Positions 11,776 to 23,513 of a stretch of 64,000 nt of DNA are shown one piece after another (the first letter of the stretch is position 1; every line of letters starts with the position of its first letter). The stretch is from NCBI GenBank assembly GCA_024195265.1, contig JAJLRJ010000009.1, positions 10,009,291-10,073,290 on the forward strand. The letters are read 5' to 3'. Position numbers and translations under genes: made by a program. The notes under the pieces were generated by a model that had not been told where the DNA came from, searched no databases, and worked only from the letters and a program-made list of their open reading frames with translations. This DNA is from Dendrophyllia cribrosa (lineage: Eukaryota > Cnidaria > Anthozoa > Scleractinia > Dendrophylliidae).

Positions 11776-12200
11776 TATATGAAGTTCCAAAGATTTTCAG
11801 CGGCGTCTGTTCGGTTACACGGCATATTAAAATATCAAGGTATTCCTTTATAAATTCAGGTTAAACAATGTCAATTTTGATCATTTTTTTTTGTAAAATA
11901 AAAATAAAAGAAGCAATGTCGACATAGCGATTTCTTTCTGCGTACCAAGAAAAGGATAATTACAAGATCAGACATCGAGGTAAGACCACTTCTTTAATGA
12001 TCAGAATATCTCCAAAAATTGCACCCTTTATGCGTGTCGATATCGGAGGAATAATTTCACCACAGCAATTTTGGTTGGGAAAAAACCCGTCTGAAATTGT
12101 CAAAAAAATGACACAGAAGAGGCAGCTGGCGATGTGGCTGAGCACGATTTGCATTAATATTGCAGTTTTGGTGGCAGCCTATGATTCGAAATAAAATAAA
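11735..12200 (+). repeat. Direct repeat unit B2 (exon-like module, copy 2)
   Basis: This is the partner of 9895-10330 and starts at the SINE tail tgagtgggccacctgtggat. It lacks about 12 bp of copy 1 (gttttt..cgaaat near 11803) and retains an open frame at 11997-12194. Function not recognised. Confidence 0.65.
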
Positions 12201-12409
12201 GACAAGAAATATTAATATCATTTACCCAATTTGCGAATACGCTAAGAAAACCATATGCATTGTGCCAAAAACTGAAAAACGGCGTATTTCTTGCTTACTT
12301 TAATTATAATTCTCATCACATTTCGTCCTTCCTTTCTTCGAAATGATTCAACTCTCCGTTGTTCTTTGCTCTATTTTTTGTGGTCTAGCTCTTTATGTCA
12401 ACTCAAACC

Positions 12410-12940
12410 AAAACCGGCTAAACTCTTCCAGCATTGTGTTGAAATGTTCTTGTTTGTTTTTGTTCAGTAGTATTCTTGTTCCCTTCTTCGAAATTTTCTT
12501 TGCATTTTTTTTTTGTTCGTGGGTTTATTGCATATTCAAACCCGTAACAATCAGACTTGATATCTTTTTTTTTTTACATCTAACTTTTTGGTTACCAAAT
12601 TATAATTACTTATTTGATTTTGCTGTGAGACAATAACATGAGTAAGAAGACACCGCTGATTTTGTTTTACTAGCGGCTAAACCCTTCCAGCATTGTGTTG
12701 AAATGTCCTTGTTTGTTTTTGTTCAGTAGTATTCTTGTTCCCTTCTTCGAAATTTTCTTCGTATTTTTTTTTGTTCGTGGATTTATTGCATATTCAAACC
12801 CGTAACAATCAGACTTGATATCTTTTTTTACATCTAACTGTTTGGTTACCAAATTACTTATTTGATTTTGCCGTGAGACAATTAATAACATGAGTGAGAA
12901 GGCCACGCTAATTTTGTCATGCTAGCGGCTAAATCCTTCC
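12410..12940. repeat. Tandem duplication of a ~257-bp unit
   Basis: The block starting cggctaaactcttccagcat at 12416 repeats at 12674 (cggctaaacccttccagcat), and a third partial start lies at 12924. Differences are mostly in poly-T length. The frames 12343-12636 (+) and 12670-12906 (-) lie over these units in opposite orientation and are not credible genes. Confidence 0.85.
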
Positions 12941-13590
12941 AGCATTATCACAAATATTTTTAATTTCCTGTCATAGATTAGAAGGGCTATGTCATCATTC
13001 AGTGTTTAGTGCCACTTTTGAAAAGGCAAAAAGCGTATTTGCACCAACGGAAACCAGGAAACAATGGGTGTATCTTGGCGTTGCGGAAGGCATTGTTGGT
13101 TAGCTTTTGTGTTGTGGTGTGGGTGTTGTTCAGTGTCTTTTGAATCTTTTGTTTTACGTTATTTGGTGATCAGACCATCCGCAACACCAAAAAACTACTG
13201 AAACAATGGCTTTGGTTACTTTTAGGGGTGTCGCGATATACATGTATAGCGAAAAACAACTGTATGCACCATCATTCGTCATGCAGCTAGGAAAGAAAAA
13301 TGAAGAAAAATTGAATATTTTTTTATTCGTAAATGCAGTTTACTCGCTTGAATCAACGATAGGTGAAGCTCGTTATGACAACTTGCGAGTGACATGTCGT
13401 TCTTTTACACCAGTTGTAAACAGACAAATTTTTTTATTTTTTTTTTTCTGTTTTTTTTTTTATAAAATTGTAATTTTGCTGACGAATGATAACGTCAATA
13501 ATGGTTTGTTCTCCTTCGAAGAATTCACTTGATATCTTTTTCTTTGTGTTCTAAGAGCGTTCCATGATGTTTGAAAGGTCAGTGCTCAGT
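12940..13590. other. No gene recognised
   Basis: A 108-codon frame (13206-13532, +) ends in a poly-T-encoded phenylalanine run. It has no domain and no convincing splice sites. Confidence 0.4.
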
Positions 13591-13594
13591 TTAA

Positions 13595-13875
13595 GGGCTG
13601 GTTCCCACTAGCGACGTAATCGGAAGCGGAGTCGGAGTCGGAGTCGGAAGCGTAAGGAGCCTTACGTTGTAGTGTAAATTAAAAAACGGCGTCGCAATCG
13701 GAATCGGAAGCTCGACGGAATCGGAATGGTTTCCTTTTTCTTCCGATTCCGCTTCTGCTTCCGTCGCTTACTATCCGCTTCCGTCGTTTTGATTTCCACT
13801 AGATCGTAAGGTTCTTACGATTCCGATTCCGATTCCGCTTACGATTCCCGCTTACGTCGCCAGTGGGAACCAAGC
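13595..13875. mobile_element. TTAA-flanked MITE (piggyBac-like duplication) with GGAATCGGAAGC repeats
   Basis: The ends gggctggttcccactagcga and tcgccagtgggaaccaagc are inverted, and TTAA flanks both sides (13591-13594, 13876-13879). The arms are built of repeated cggagtcgga / ttccgattcc hexamers, so the whole can fold. TTAA duplications are characteristic of piggyBac and Kolobok superfamilies (known). Which one supplied the transposase is not visible. Confidence 0.85.
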
Positions 13876-14464
13876 TTAAGTTATAGCACAGACTGAGCCA
13901 AAAACAAAAAAAACCGCCATAGTAGCCTGTGGCGTTTTTGTATAATAGAGCAATGTAAATGAACAGGCGTACTGATAAAGTTACAATACTCCAGTCACTT
14001 TAATTTAAGTAATATAATGGCTTTAGTGAAGCAGTGCAATAATGGATTAGCGAAAAATATTATGCGGAGGAGATCCTGAATTATTACTTGAAAGCTACAT
14101 TTTGGTCTTTTTGGTCTTAGGTATAAAAAGGAATCATGTACTAAATAACAAATTAAAGCAGTTTCATGTAATTTGTTGTTAATTGATGATATGCGTCTGA
14201 TTGTATTAAAACCATGTTTACACCTATCACTGACGTAGTCTATCCGGGTTGTGATGTAGTTCTGGGGATGAACTTCTAAAGTGTGACCATTCAAATTAAA
14301 GCTACAGAGCAAACGTTTCTCATGGAGATGCGAGGTTTTAAATAAATCCGTTTCAAGACAGAGGTTATATTAAAATATTTCTGCCATTACATAAATGCTT
14401 TTTTTCCTGACAGATAAATTAGCTAAAAGCCATGTTAACGAGATGGAAATTAGATTAGCAAACA

Positions 14465-14525
14465 CTCAAAATTTTAAAAAATAGATTTAGATCTTAAAAG
14501 ATCCAAATCTATTTTTTTTAAATTG
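14465..14525. repeat. Short AT-rich hairpin
   Basis: aaaaaatagatttagatctt is mirrored by the aagatccaaatctatttttt stretch just downstream. Confidence 0.7.
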
Positions 14526-15400
14526 CCAAGTAACATGCAATATCGTACCTGAAATAATGTAATAACTGGCAAGTTATTGTCTTTAACATATACCGTCATC
14601 AATGAACAAACTCAGATTGAAAAGAAGAAAAAAGAAACAAAAATCACGACTATTTGATATTGTAAAAATTAAGATATTTATTACATGGCTTTTTCATTCA
14701 AAGTATTCGTCAAATTTGTTAAGCACCTGCCAATAGAAATAACTATCACCCACTATTGTCATCAGTGACTAATTAAGTTCGAAACAAAGACCGCTTAAAA
14801 TAAATAATATTTCCTTTTTTGTCTCAAGAGCGCGAGCGGGTGGTATTCTATCATCTGAAAAGAACAAGTCCTCAGGTAAGCTCACAATATTAGTTTATTA
14901 TTTATGATGGTAAAAAGATACCACGGATGTCATGTATTGATTTGTTTTTAGAGCCCATGAGAAATCAGAGAGTTCTCGTTTGACTTTCATTCAGTTGTTA
15001 GATTTTATTCTGTTGTGTCAGGAGCCGATTGTTATTGGTTTTGTACATTTGTTGTGCTGTCCGCAAGGATTTATACCAACTCAATAAAATGTACATGTAG
15101 ATATAGAATTATTTTCAAATAATCAAGTTGTGCAGTGAAGATGAAACAACAACTGTCTTCTAGGCAATCTTCTTTCCATCACATTACATACCCTTTATTA
15201 AAAGCTTTTACTGAGAGGTGAGCTGTTCAAAAAATGCAGAGAAGCAATTAGAATTAAATCCTTTTACTTTTATATTTGGTTGTAATTAGCTATTTTCAAA
15301 TTTGAGATTTAAGTATAATTGTGATATAAGTTTTTATACATTTTTTTTACCTTTAACCGTTTCACTCCCAGAGTCAATTATAAAGACATGTAATGTAGTT
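14525..15400. other. No gene recognised
   Basis: AT-rich sequence without supported coding features. Confidence 0.35.
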
Positions 15401-15835
15401 CTAACTTTTGAGTCTGTGGATGAAATCCTATGGTGTGACCATAGCATTCATATAAAACCTCTTCGTCAGTACTTTCGCATGGTTCACTCTTAAATAAGGT
15501 GTGTTACTGCAACACACCTTTTTTTGTCTTCAAAACAACACACATAAAGTTGTGTATAAATACACACCTTTTCATGTATTCCCTTTAAGATGTGTCTTTG
15601 GAACACACCAAGGTGTGTTCGGGGAACACATGAAAAGGTGTGTATTTATACACAACTTTATGTGTGTTGTTTTGAAGTCAAAAAAAGGTGTGTTGCAGTA
15701 ACACACCTTATTTAAGAGTGTTCCATTTGTTCTAACTTTTGAGTCTGTTGATGAAATCCTATGGTGTGACCATTGAAATGAAACCTCTTCAGCAGTACTT
15801 TCGCATGGTTCCATTTGTTTATATGAATTTGGCAC
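15400..15835. repeat. Flanking direct repeat around a hairpin
   Basis: cttttgagtctgtggatgaa, atcctatggtgtgacca and acctcttc..cagtactttcgc occur at 15406-15485 and again at 15737-15812. The 15485-15720 palindrome lies between them. The repeat could be tandem minisatellite units into which the palindrome inserted. Confidence 0.75.
15485..15720. mobile_element. 236-bp near-perfect palindrome (hairpin MITE)
   Basis: cactcttaaataaggtgtgt is mirrored by acacaccttatttaagagtg. The arms run for about 105 bp through cacacataaagttgtgtata to a short loop. The two overlapping opposite frames here (15501-15701, 15572-15835) are artefacts of the palindrome. Confidence 0.9.
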
Positions 15836-16086
15836 TCTTGGGAGATAAAGGGTTAAAATTGCTTCTTAGAGCCCTCAAATATTCGAGGACAATAATGTGT
15901 GAGTTTTTCTACTGTTCACCCTCAGTAAAATAAAGTCAGCACCGAAACATGTTTACAGCAAACTGATCACTCATTGATCACATAATTTGTTAAATTCAAA
16001 ACACATTTTATGCCTTTTACTGTTCTTGAGAATTGCTAAAATTGAAAAATAGCCCGGTCGTCAATCTTAATTCTTGTGCTTCCGTT

Positions 16087-17530
16087 AGGCTCAGCCTATC
16101 TATAAATATTAGATATTTGACTCGGTTTCCACACCCTTTCAACTCAAGATCAAGGAAGCTATTCACATAGCATGAGAACAACCTTCGTTTAAAAAGCGGG
16201 CTCTGAACAAGGTTGCCAAATTCCTCTAAGAATCGTGTAGTCTGCGCTTCCTTCTTTCAACACATTTCTCGTTCTTTCGAAATCCCAATGAAACACTTTT
16301 CCTCATGTTTGATATATTACTTGAAATTGACTTACGCTACGAGAAAGCTCCAACGAAGAGCGTATTTTGCATATATAAAGCAAGATGTTTCCAAAATTTT
16401 CTTTGGACAAACAACGCAGGCGCTTACACACATATCATAACCCGCTGTTTATCGTGAATAAATGCTTTCACGCTTATGTTGCTATAGTAACCATTTATGC
16501 TTAAAGACCAATGAAAAATAAAACTTTGGTCATAATTATCACTTAAGCTTAGCGAGGTATGAGATATGAATATAATATTATTATTTATTATCTCTATAGC
16601 GCTGCTTCCATAAATGTCCAGTAGCGTTTTATAATACCGGTACCTGGCGAAATATGTTTATACAAAAAAGAGGGTTTCAAAAGAGGAACCCACATTAAGG
16701 CAATTGCGAGCATCCTTAATTCTCGCGGTTTTATCGTAAATATCAATAAATTCAAAGGATATAAGAAGAAAAATATCCTGAGCCCAATAAAGCGGTTGTC
16801 TTATACTCAATACCAGCTTATAATTGGTTAAATTAAAAATTGAAATTGGTTGAAGTTGTGACGTAGCTATATTTTCGCCGAGAATGTTCAGTTGATTGGT
16901 ATTACCTTTAGTTACACAGGAGTACCTGCAAAATTGACTTAAAGTATACGGAACTCGAGAATCACCGCCAAAAGATATCAGCCGATTGAAAAGATCGCAG
17001 TAACGTGAGTGAAACTTTCTTGATTCTAATCTTAAAATTACTGTTTGTTTGTCGTTAGCTTTGAATTTGCTAATAGGACTTGAGATGCAAATCGTCTCTA
17101 CATACATACAGAATGAATTTGTTTTATTACTGTAAAAACATTTTAGCTTAAAAGAGCAGAATTATAGGAAGCTGATGCTGCAAACGCAATAGGGTTCGAC
17201 CCATAAGTTAAGCAGAACAACTCTTGCGCGAGCAAGATTAACTGCATATTAATTTGCCATACGTTTTTGTTTCTATTCCAACAATGCCTGATTGTCGTTT
17301 GAAATTTGAGAAGACGCTGAAGTTATTTTCACTGACGGCGATGTATGGTAAAATCAATATAAATATGATTCATTTAATCCTCTACAGCTGGTTGTTTAGC
17401 ACGTTTGCCTGTCAGATTTCCGCCTTGAAATAATTCTAAATTTAAATATCGTGCGGATCTCCTATCCCGATTAATAGAATGATAGAAAATATCCTCATGA
17501 TAATTCGTTGTTTTTAGTTTTATAGTTAAC
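16087..17530. repeat. Segmental duplication unit C, copy 1
   Basis: Collinear, with few differences, to 26221-26309 plus 29097-30365. It starts ttaggctcagcctatcta and ends near gatagaaaatatcctcatga. Copy 1 has about 85 bp (around 16522-16603) absent from copy 2. A 149-codon frame on the minus strand (16658-17107) is open here but broken in copy 2 and resembles no family I know, so it is not called as a gene. The upstream part (16020-16090) matches the start of family A in reverse orientation. Confidence 0.85.
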
Positions 17531-17531
17531 T

Positions 17532-17713
17532 ATTGGTTCATGCTTTAGCGTGCACTATCGAGTTATGGAGCACGTGGGAAGTTTGGAGAGCACGATAGAA
17601 GCGTAAGAGTTGCCCGAGGCGATAGCCGAGGGCAACTCTAGCTTCTTGAGTGCTCTCCAAACTTCCCACGTGCTCCATAACTCGATAGTGCACAGTTAAA
17701 AGCATGAACCAAT
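17532..17713. mobile_element. Palindromic MITE, family GTGCACTATCGAGTTATGG (copy 1)
   Basis: attggttcatgctttagc, gtgcactatcgagttatgga and agagttgcccgag on the left are mirrored on the right through gtgctccataactcgatagt to aaaagcatgaaccaatt. A diverged copy lies at 37571-37753. Confidence 0.88.
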
Positions 17714-18026
17714 TGTTTTATAACATAGCCGGTGGAATTGTGCATCAAATCCGACGCGAAAAACGGACAACAATATCAGAAGTGATTGTTCGCGGTAAGC
17801 GAAATATTAAGCAAAATAGAAATTGGTTTTATTTCAAATTTTCTGTTGAAAGCTCGAATTTTATTTTACTGCAGTTTAAATACAATATTCTTTATTTTTA
17901 AAAAAGAAATCACGGTCAAGAATGGCACTTTTATTTATCAGCGTGCACTATCGGGATTTTGAGCACGCTTACGTATACTGAATTTGATTGCGCGGCTCTG
18001 CTAGCTATGTTATAAATAGACATTAA

Positions 18027-19070
18027 GAGCCAATGTCTGAAATTTTCGAAAATCGGGCGTCACTCACAAAATTTCGGATTTCTTCATATTTTGCCCAAAT
18101 AATCTCTATAGTGAAGTATTTTCAAAAATAACATTAAAAATTGTAACGGCGTTTTATTTTTTTCGAAAACGGGCAAAGTTTGAAAAACGGCAAATCGGCG
18201 GCCTTTCAGTTGTGAAACTGGCGAAAAATTACACATTTTCATCTCGCTCGTACAGAAAAACGCGATACCATACATAAATAAAATGTGGCCACAACATAAA
18301 CATGCTCTTGTTCTTCACACTACTTTATTTACTTTGGATTAGCAGTTGAAATAAGAATATTTCGGCCGTTAGAAAAAACATGATTTCTTCCATTTTAAAA
18401 ATTAGCAAATTTGAACCAATTTCAACGCCGTGGAAACCCAATTGGTACGTTGAGTTTGAAAACAAAATTAAGACAGTCTTGAAGCACAACTTCTGTTGTT
18501 TACTGTGGTGAAATATTTCTGGCGGCACTTTAAAAGTGCCCCGTCGAGAGACCAAAATGTGAAGGGTAGTTTGACACCAGGAGAACTTGTGACACGAACC
18601 TGAGCGCCGACACTACGCACAAAATGTTTATCGATAAAAATAGTTCCTGAGATAGAGCCTTTTTCAGAATCGTAAAGACTTCAGAAGAACTTTATCTATC
18701 CTTTGCTAACTTAAAATGATATCTTTTAAGCAGTTTGTTGGGATACGGAGTAGAGACACGAACATCATGTTGTGCGACCTTACAAATAACAGCGATCAAC
18801 ACTTACCCGCTTTTTCATCAGAAAATTAAACTGACCCGAACCTTGAATTGCGTTTATAATAAAGACAACCCTGCACTCCAATCCATTATATTGCTGAGAT
18901 CATATCATAGCGTTATTTACTCCAAATTTGTTAAAACAACAGTCGCTAAATGACAGTTCGGAAGTTTCCCACAATGTGTTGCAAAGAGATTGCGTGACGC
19001 GTAGCACGCTGGAATTTGTTGCGTGCTTATGGTATCGGTCACGGAAAGAACATTGCCGTGGAAAAGGTTT
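18027..19070. repeat. Segmental duplication unit D, copy 1 (uninterrupted)
   Basis: Recurs in inverted orientation as 25246-26033 plus 23028-23329. The inverted copy is interrupted by the PIF1-carrying element at gcgggta / agtgttgatc. A 76-codon frame (18325-18555, minus) is shared by the two copies (25502-25732, plus) with a few substitutions. Being short and without family resemblance, it is not called a gene. Confidence 0.85.
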
Positions 19071-19089
19071 CAGGTCAGTGTCATTTAAG

Positions 19090-19155
19090 CCCCATTTACA
19101 CGAGCAATTTTTCCTTGACAAGTTTACTTGCCAATTTTTATTGCTCGTGCAGTAC
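19090..19155. repeat. Small inverted repeat, ACACGAGCAA..TTGCTCGTG
   Basis: acacgagcaatttttccttg is mirrored by aatttttattgctcgtgc. Related words occur at 20405-20525, including the perfect hairpin ttgtcaaggaaaagct / agcttttccttgacaa, suggesting a small MITE family. Confidence 0.6.
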
Positions 19156-20400
19156 AGTAATAAGCTCCTGCAGTGTACCAATAAGAGCAGCGCACCCCAG
19201 ATTTCATGGCTGGGAGCCTTTAGGCTCTCTATGATTCTTCTATTAAAGAGCACAGCTTTGCACAGTATTTTGGTGCAGTCATGGAGCATGATTTATAATT
19301 TTAATTTCTTTATTTGGTACTGCCATAATTGTACACGACATTACTTAAAGTTTTAACCCACCATTAAACATACAGTATTACTGGATTGTAACAGTGTTAA
19401 ACTGAGGGTTTTAGTGATTGACGTTAAAAGTGTTATTTAGTATTTGTAACCCTAGCCAAAGTAATTTTCCTTAAATCTGCTACGTGGACATTAAGTTGAA
19501 GAACTGTAAGTAGTATCTTGTAGTTATCAGTTCGTCCTTTGTCATCCTTGTAAGTGAGTCAGCCCACCGTGACCCACGTGCACCACTCCCGGTTTCTGGG
19601 TTGCTCAGTAGCAGTGGTTTTGTATATTGCAATAAATCTTTATATAGCCCAGCTGAGTCTTGGTTGTGATAGTAATAAACAACTATTAAAGTCTTAATAA
19701 CTCTAGTTCTTCAAATGCACAGTGGACCAAGTGGTTGAATTGCTTCGATAAAGAAAACCACACAAGAGTCAAAATGCCATAAGTTGTAATAACTATTTAT
19801 TAATAAATTTACTGAAAATTAGTTCCAAACTTTTTTTCATTTCCTATTACAACATGTTATGATTTTATTGCTTTTATGTCTGGTTTATACTAGATTATGT
19901 CTGGTTTATACAGATTTATGTCTCCTCCATATCCCCATTCCCATCGCCATATCCTCATTCCTATCGTACCCCAGGCCCATCATATCCCAAATTTACACCT
20001 ATATGCTTAAAACTAAATATGATATTAGAAGCACAGTTTTTAATATTAAGACAGCAATACATTCACCCCCAAATTTTCACCTACTTTAGATCTGAAAACC
20101 AACGCGCTAGCCACTACATCATCATGCCCCCACAAAAATACGGTATGGATACATACAATACAACTTTTATTTTATAGAAATCAGATTAATAGTGGGGGGA
20201 GGAGGTATTGAAATTCTTCCCCAACAGAACAGGGGGAACCTGAAAAAATCCAGATTCACTAAGGGGGGGACATGAAAAAAAAAATGGAAAATTTGTTAAT
20301 TTCTCACCCATTCCCCCCCCTCCCATAAATAATGAACGGTTCCTAAGTTTCGGTTGTGCCCGCAATGCGTAAATCAATAATATCCTTGCCACATTTTCCT
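19155..20400. other. No gene recognised; possible decayed LTR-like stretch
   Basis: The segment near 19480-19700 has an AATAAA signal and promoter-like words, but no partner repeat was found. 20196-20340 contains homopurine/homopyrimidine runs. Not assigned. Confidence 0.3.
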
Positions 20401-20404
20401 TGTT

Positions 20405-20530
20405 GTCCGTCTACACGAGCAAATTTCTGACTTGACAATTTTTCGTTGTCAAGGAAAAGCTAGCATGCCAGCTTTTCCTTGACAAGGAAAAATTATCCAC
20501 TATTCTCCATCTACACGAGCAATAGGCCTT
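20405..20530. repeat. Hairpin related to 19090
   Basis: A perfect stem around 20445-20486 (gttgtcaaggaaaagct / agcttttccttgacaa) is flanked by two direct ctacacgagca words. Confidence 0.65.
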
Positions 20531-21523
20531 ATCACGGTTTTTCCAAATTTTTATATTGGCCTGATAGCAAAAATCCATCGACACTACTGGAAAAAGCATC
20601 TCAAAATTAGTAAAGTAGCCGAGTTTAAAAGCGATATCTTTTAAAATAGTGGAGATATAGCTCCGCAAAGTCGGCAAATTTCACAGACGTTCGTATCGCG
20701 CAGCAAAATTTCTTGCCTACCGGTAGGATACAAGATATTTTCGAAAACAAAAGTGAAATTCAAAGATATTTTTTTCTTTTTAGCCACTATTGCACCCGCT
20801 TTCCGTTAATAGTTCATCAGAAAATTAAACTAACCCGAGCCTTGAATTGCGTTTATGATCAAGCCAATCATGCACTCCATTGTTGTAAATAAATTCCTGC
20901 ACAGCAAAAGTAGAGAAAAAAAAATCGTTCACAGCGAGCGAAAGAAAAGTATGGAATAATCTCGAAAAAAAATTCTTGCACAGCCTCAAGGCGGAAAACA
21001 AATCATGCATCACACAAGGCTTCTTCAATCTTCTTACAAGAGAAAATAAAACTGTAAAAGTAGTTAGCAATCTTGCATTACATTGGCCCTCCATTTTCTA
21101 GCTTTACAAGGGCAACTATCCTCAAAATCTTCAAGGAGGGCCATCGATGGCGCTTTTTTCATCACTGCCGGGCACGGGCACGACGCATTTCTTTTGTAAC
21201 TACATCCGGGTCGACCTTCCTGTCTGTGGATTGACCAATAGTAAATTTAGCCTCCTGAGGTAGGCTTTCTGCTTTTCATTGAATTGGTAGCAAGGGCTGT
21301 TCCATTTCCTTTAGCGCCCAGCCCGCCCTTAGGCTTTGGCCTTTGTTTGGGCTGCTAACTGAGCTTGAAAGAAAGGAAGAAGTGCAACGCTTTCGCTGAG
21401 GAGGGTGGCATACTGTTGTTTGGCCAGGTTCATTAGGGTGTGCCTCTCCGGTGACCTGGAGCAGGCTTTTAATGACAGATGGCGTTACAGGTCGGACGGC
21501 CGTTGAAACACTTTGATGCAGCC

Positions 21524-22361
21524 CCCGGGAGGTACTAGCCTGCGGGCAAGGCTCTCGTTCTTAGGGGTTGGGAGGAAGGGGTTCGGGGGGCCTCCTCCCC
21601 TCCCAAACCGCGAACCCGGTCCCGACCCCGAGAGCTTGCTCGCAGGCTAGGGGGGTACTCGGATATTCTTGGCTGGGTATGTGCCGCCCGGGTCTTCAAA
21701 TTTAGACCCCGTTTTAGAAAGAATTTGCACTCAAAATGTTACTCCATTCTAAAAATAGGTCAATTTTTAACACTCTGATTCTAGAAAAATGATACGGAAA
21801 ATGATATGCGATCTCGGATGGCAGAGCCTCGAAGCTCGCTGGGCTGTCAGCCGCCTATCCCTGATTGTTCACGGCCTTGTGGACGTTGAAAGTCAGATTC
21901 TGGTTAGGAGTACAAGTGGGCGTGTAACTAGACAATCCCAAGGTCAACACCACTTCTGGAATATCCTGCGCAGTATTTAATTTAGATTTCGTAGAAATTG
22001 CGTAACTTTCAATAGCCCATTTTTAAAAAAAAGTTATTTCTTTGTTTGTTCGACTTATACATCAAAATACGACAATTCTGCTTCCACATAAATCAGCAAC
22101 ATAATTGCTTTGATTTCAAACAGAAGATAAAGACGATAAAGTCACGATCTACAATTTCTTTATTCACCATCTTATGAAGCTTTCGTGCGTTCGAAATATT
22201 ATACCTCGTTCTAGGAAATGTCTCTAAAATGGATACCCGTTCGTTCTAGACCAGGAGTCCCAAAATTACGACCCCGTTAGGCGGCACATACCCGTATAGG
22301 TATATTTCGGAAGTACACCCCCCACCCCCCCCCCCCCCCCCCCCCCCCCGCCCCTCCCCGG
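21524..22361. mobile_element. G-run TIR element (copy 1) with 9-bp duplication GATGCAGCC
   Basis: The left end is cccgggaggtac, continuing after a MITE insertion as tactcggatattcttggctg and tatgtgccgcc. The right end mirrors this as ggcggcacataccc, tatatttcggaagtac and a long C run ending ccccgg. GATGCAGCC occurs exactly at both flanks (21515-21523 and 22362-22370). A 9-bp duplication is typical of Mutator-like (MULE) transposition (known). The interior shows no transposase. The poly-C tract near 22320-22350 is part of the right end. Confidence 0.8.
21536..21649. mobile_element. 114-bp TAGCCTGCG MITE nested in the G-run element
   Basis: Ends tagcctgcgggcaaggctct and gagagcttgctcgcaggcta are inverted. 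Flanks gggaggtac (21527-21535) and ggggggtac (21650-21658) agree at 8 of 9 positions, indicating a 9-bp duplication inside the host element's terminal repeat. It shares the TAGCCTGCG terminus with the 2.8-kb element at 26310-29087. Another half-copy end is seen at 52125-52155. Confidence 0.8.
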
Positions 22362-22620
22362 GATGCAGCCTTCCTGTGGGTATGAAAATACATTGGATGT
22401 TGGACGTTCAGGACTGTTTTCCTTGTCATCGGACGTGGCTGTTGAGACTGTAACTTGCGGTGGAGATGTCACAGAAACAGCTTTAAACCCACCAGCCGAA
22501 AACAGAACTGACAGCCAGCTGTAGCTCACATCTGTAATAGTATCACTATTCTCAGATACTTTTGCTTGCTTTTGAGACGTCAATATAAAGTCGTATTGAC
22601 GTCTCAAAAATCTAGACAAA

Positions 22621-22813
22621 ACTAATTTCGATTTTAAGGCGCGCGTTAATACTGCATTATATTGACGGCGTTGGAAGAAAATATATTCCGTACTGGGCTC
22701 CGTCCCCGGGGCTCTGCCGCTTCGCGACTCCGCCCAATACGGAATATATTTTCTCCCAACTAGCCGTCAATATAATGCAGTATTGCAATTGACACCTCAA
22801 AATCGAAATTAGT
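22621..22813. mobile_element. 193-bp hairpin MITE
   Basis: actaatttcgatttt, taatactgcattatattgac and gaaaatatattccgta are mirrored by tacggaatatattttc, gtcaatataatgcagta and aaaatcgaaattagt. A separate short stem (gagacgtcaata / tattgacgtctc) lies just left at 22572-22605. Confidence 0.88.
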
Positions 22814-23332
22814 TTATAAGAGTATTGAAAACATAACTTCGTAGCAGATTAAAGGCGGTGTGTTATCGCAAAAGAGCCGGCAAGGGGCGTAGTGAAAGGG
22901 TGACCCTCCCCCCCCCCCATAAATGACTTGTATATTTATCTACCAAATATACCTGAAAGACGATTTGAACATTAATTAAAATTGTACCAAAACGAAGGAA
23001 ACAGACTTTATACATTTCCGGACGTTACTCCTGTGACTTTTCCACAGCAATTAATGTTCTTTCCTTTACCGATACCATAAGCAGGCAGCAAATTACAGTG
23101 TGCTACGCGTCACGCAATCTCTTTGCAACACATTGTGGGAAACTTCCGAACTGTCATTTAGCGACTGTTGTTTTCACAAATTTGGAGTAAATAACGCTAT
23201 GATATGATCTACAAGGCTCAGATATTCCAAACACAGCAATATAATGGATCGGAGTGCAGGATGTCTTTATTATAAACGCAATTCAAGGTTCGGGTCAGTT
23301 TAATTTTCTGATGAAAAAGCGGGTATAAACAC

Positions 23333-23513
23333 AGGCTTCCCAAGCTACATACGTGGTGTATGCGACAGCTTGTGTATACAGAGAAATGTATGGGAAAATC
23401 ACGGATTCTCTAAAATTGGGTAAATAACTATCTATTTTGAAATAAAGTTTACCTACCTCAAATGTGTCGCTTACTTGTGTCTTGTACTGAATTTGAAGCC
23501 ATTCCGACGCCAT
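23333..23513 (-). CDS. Possible first exon in left TIR (MASEWLQIQYKTQ...)
   Basis: The frame starts at 23513 on the minus strand with MASEWLQIQYKTQ and reads outward to the arm's edge. A donor-like acacaa|gtaagc follows codon 13, with a second at gag|gtaggt, so it may be a short first exon rather than a 60-residue protein. An identical copy exists in the right TIR at 25055. No family is recognised. The start context (gctaaATGGCG) is reasonable. Confidence 0.3.

Noticed and set aside
15501..15835. Overlapping frames on both strands
   Set aside because: Both are read from the arms of one palindrome.
16658..17107. 149-codon minus-strand frame
   Set aside because: No recognisable domain, and the duplicate copy at 29.5-30.0 kb is broken by indels without sign of selection.
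19480..19700. Possible LTR (AATAAA, promoter-like words)
   Set aside because: No second LTR, primer-binding site or gag/pol match was found.
22266..22619. 117-codon minus frame with a poly-glycine run
   Set aside because: The glycines come from the poly-C end of a transposon, and the rest shows no domain.
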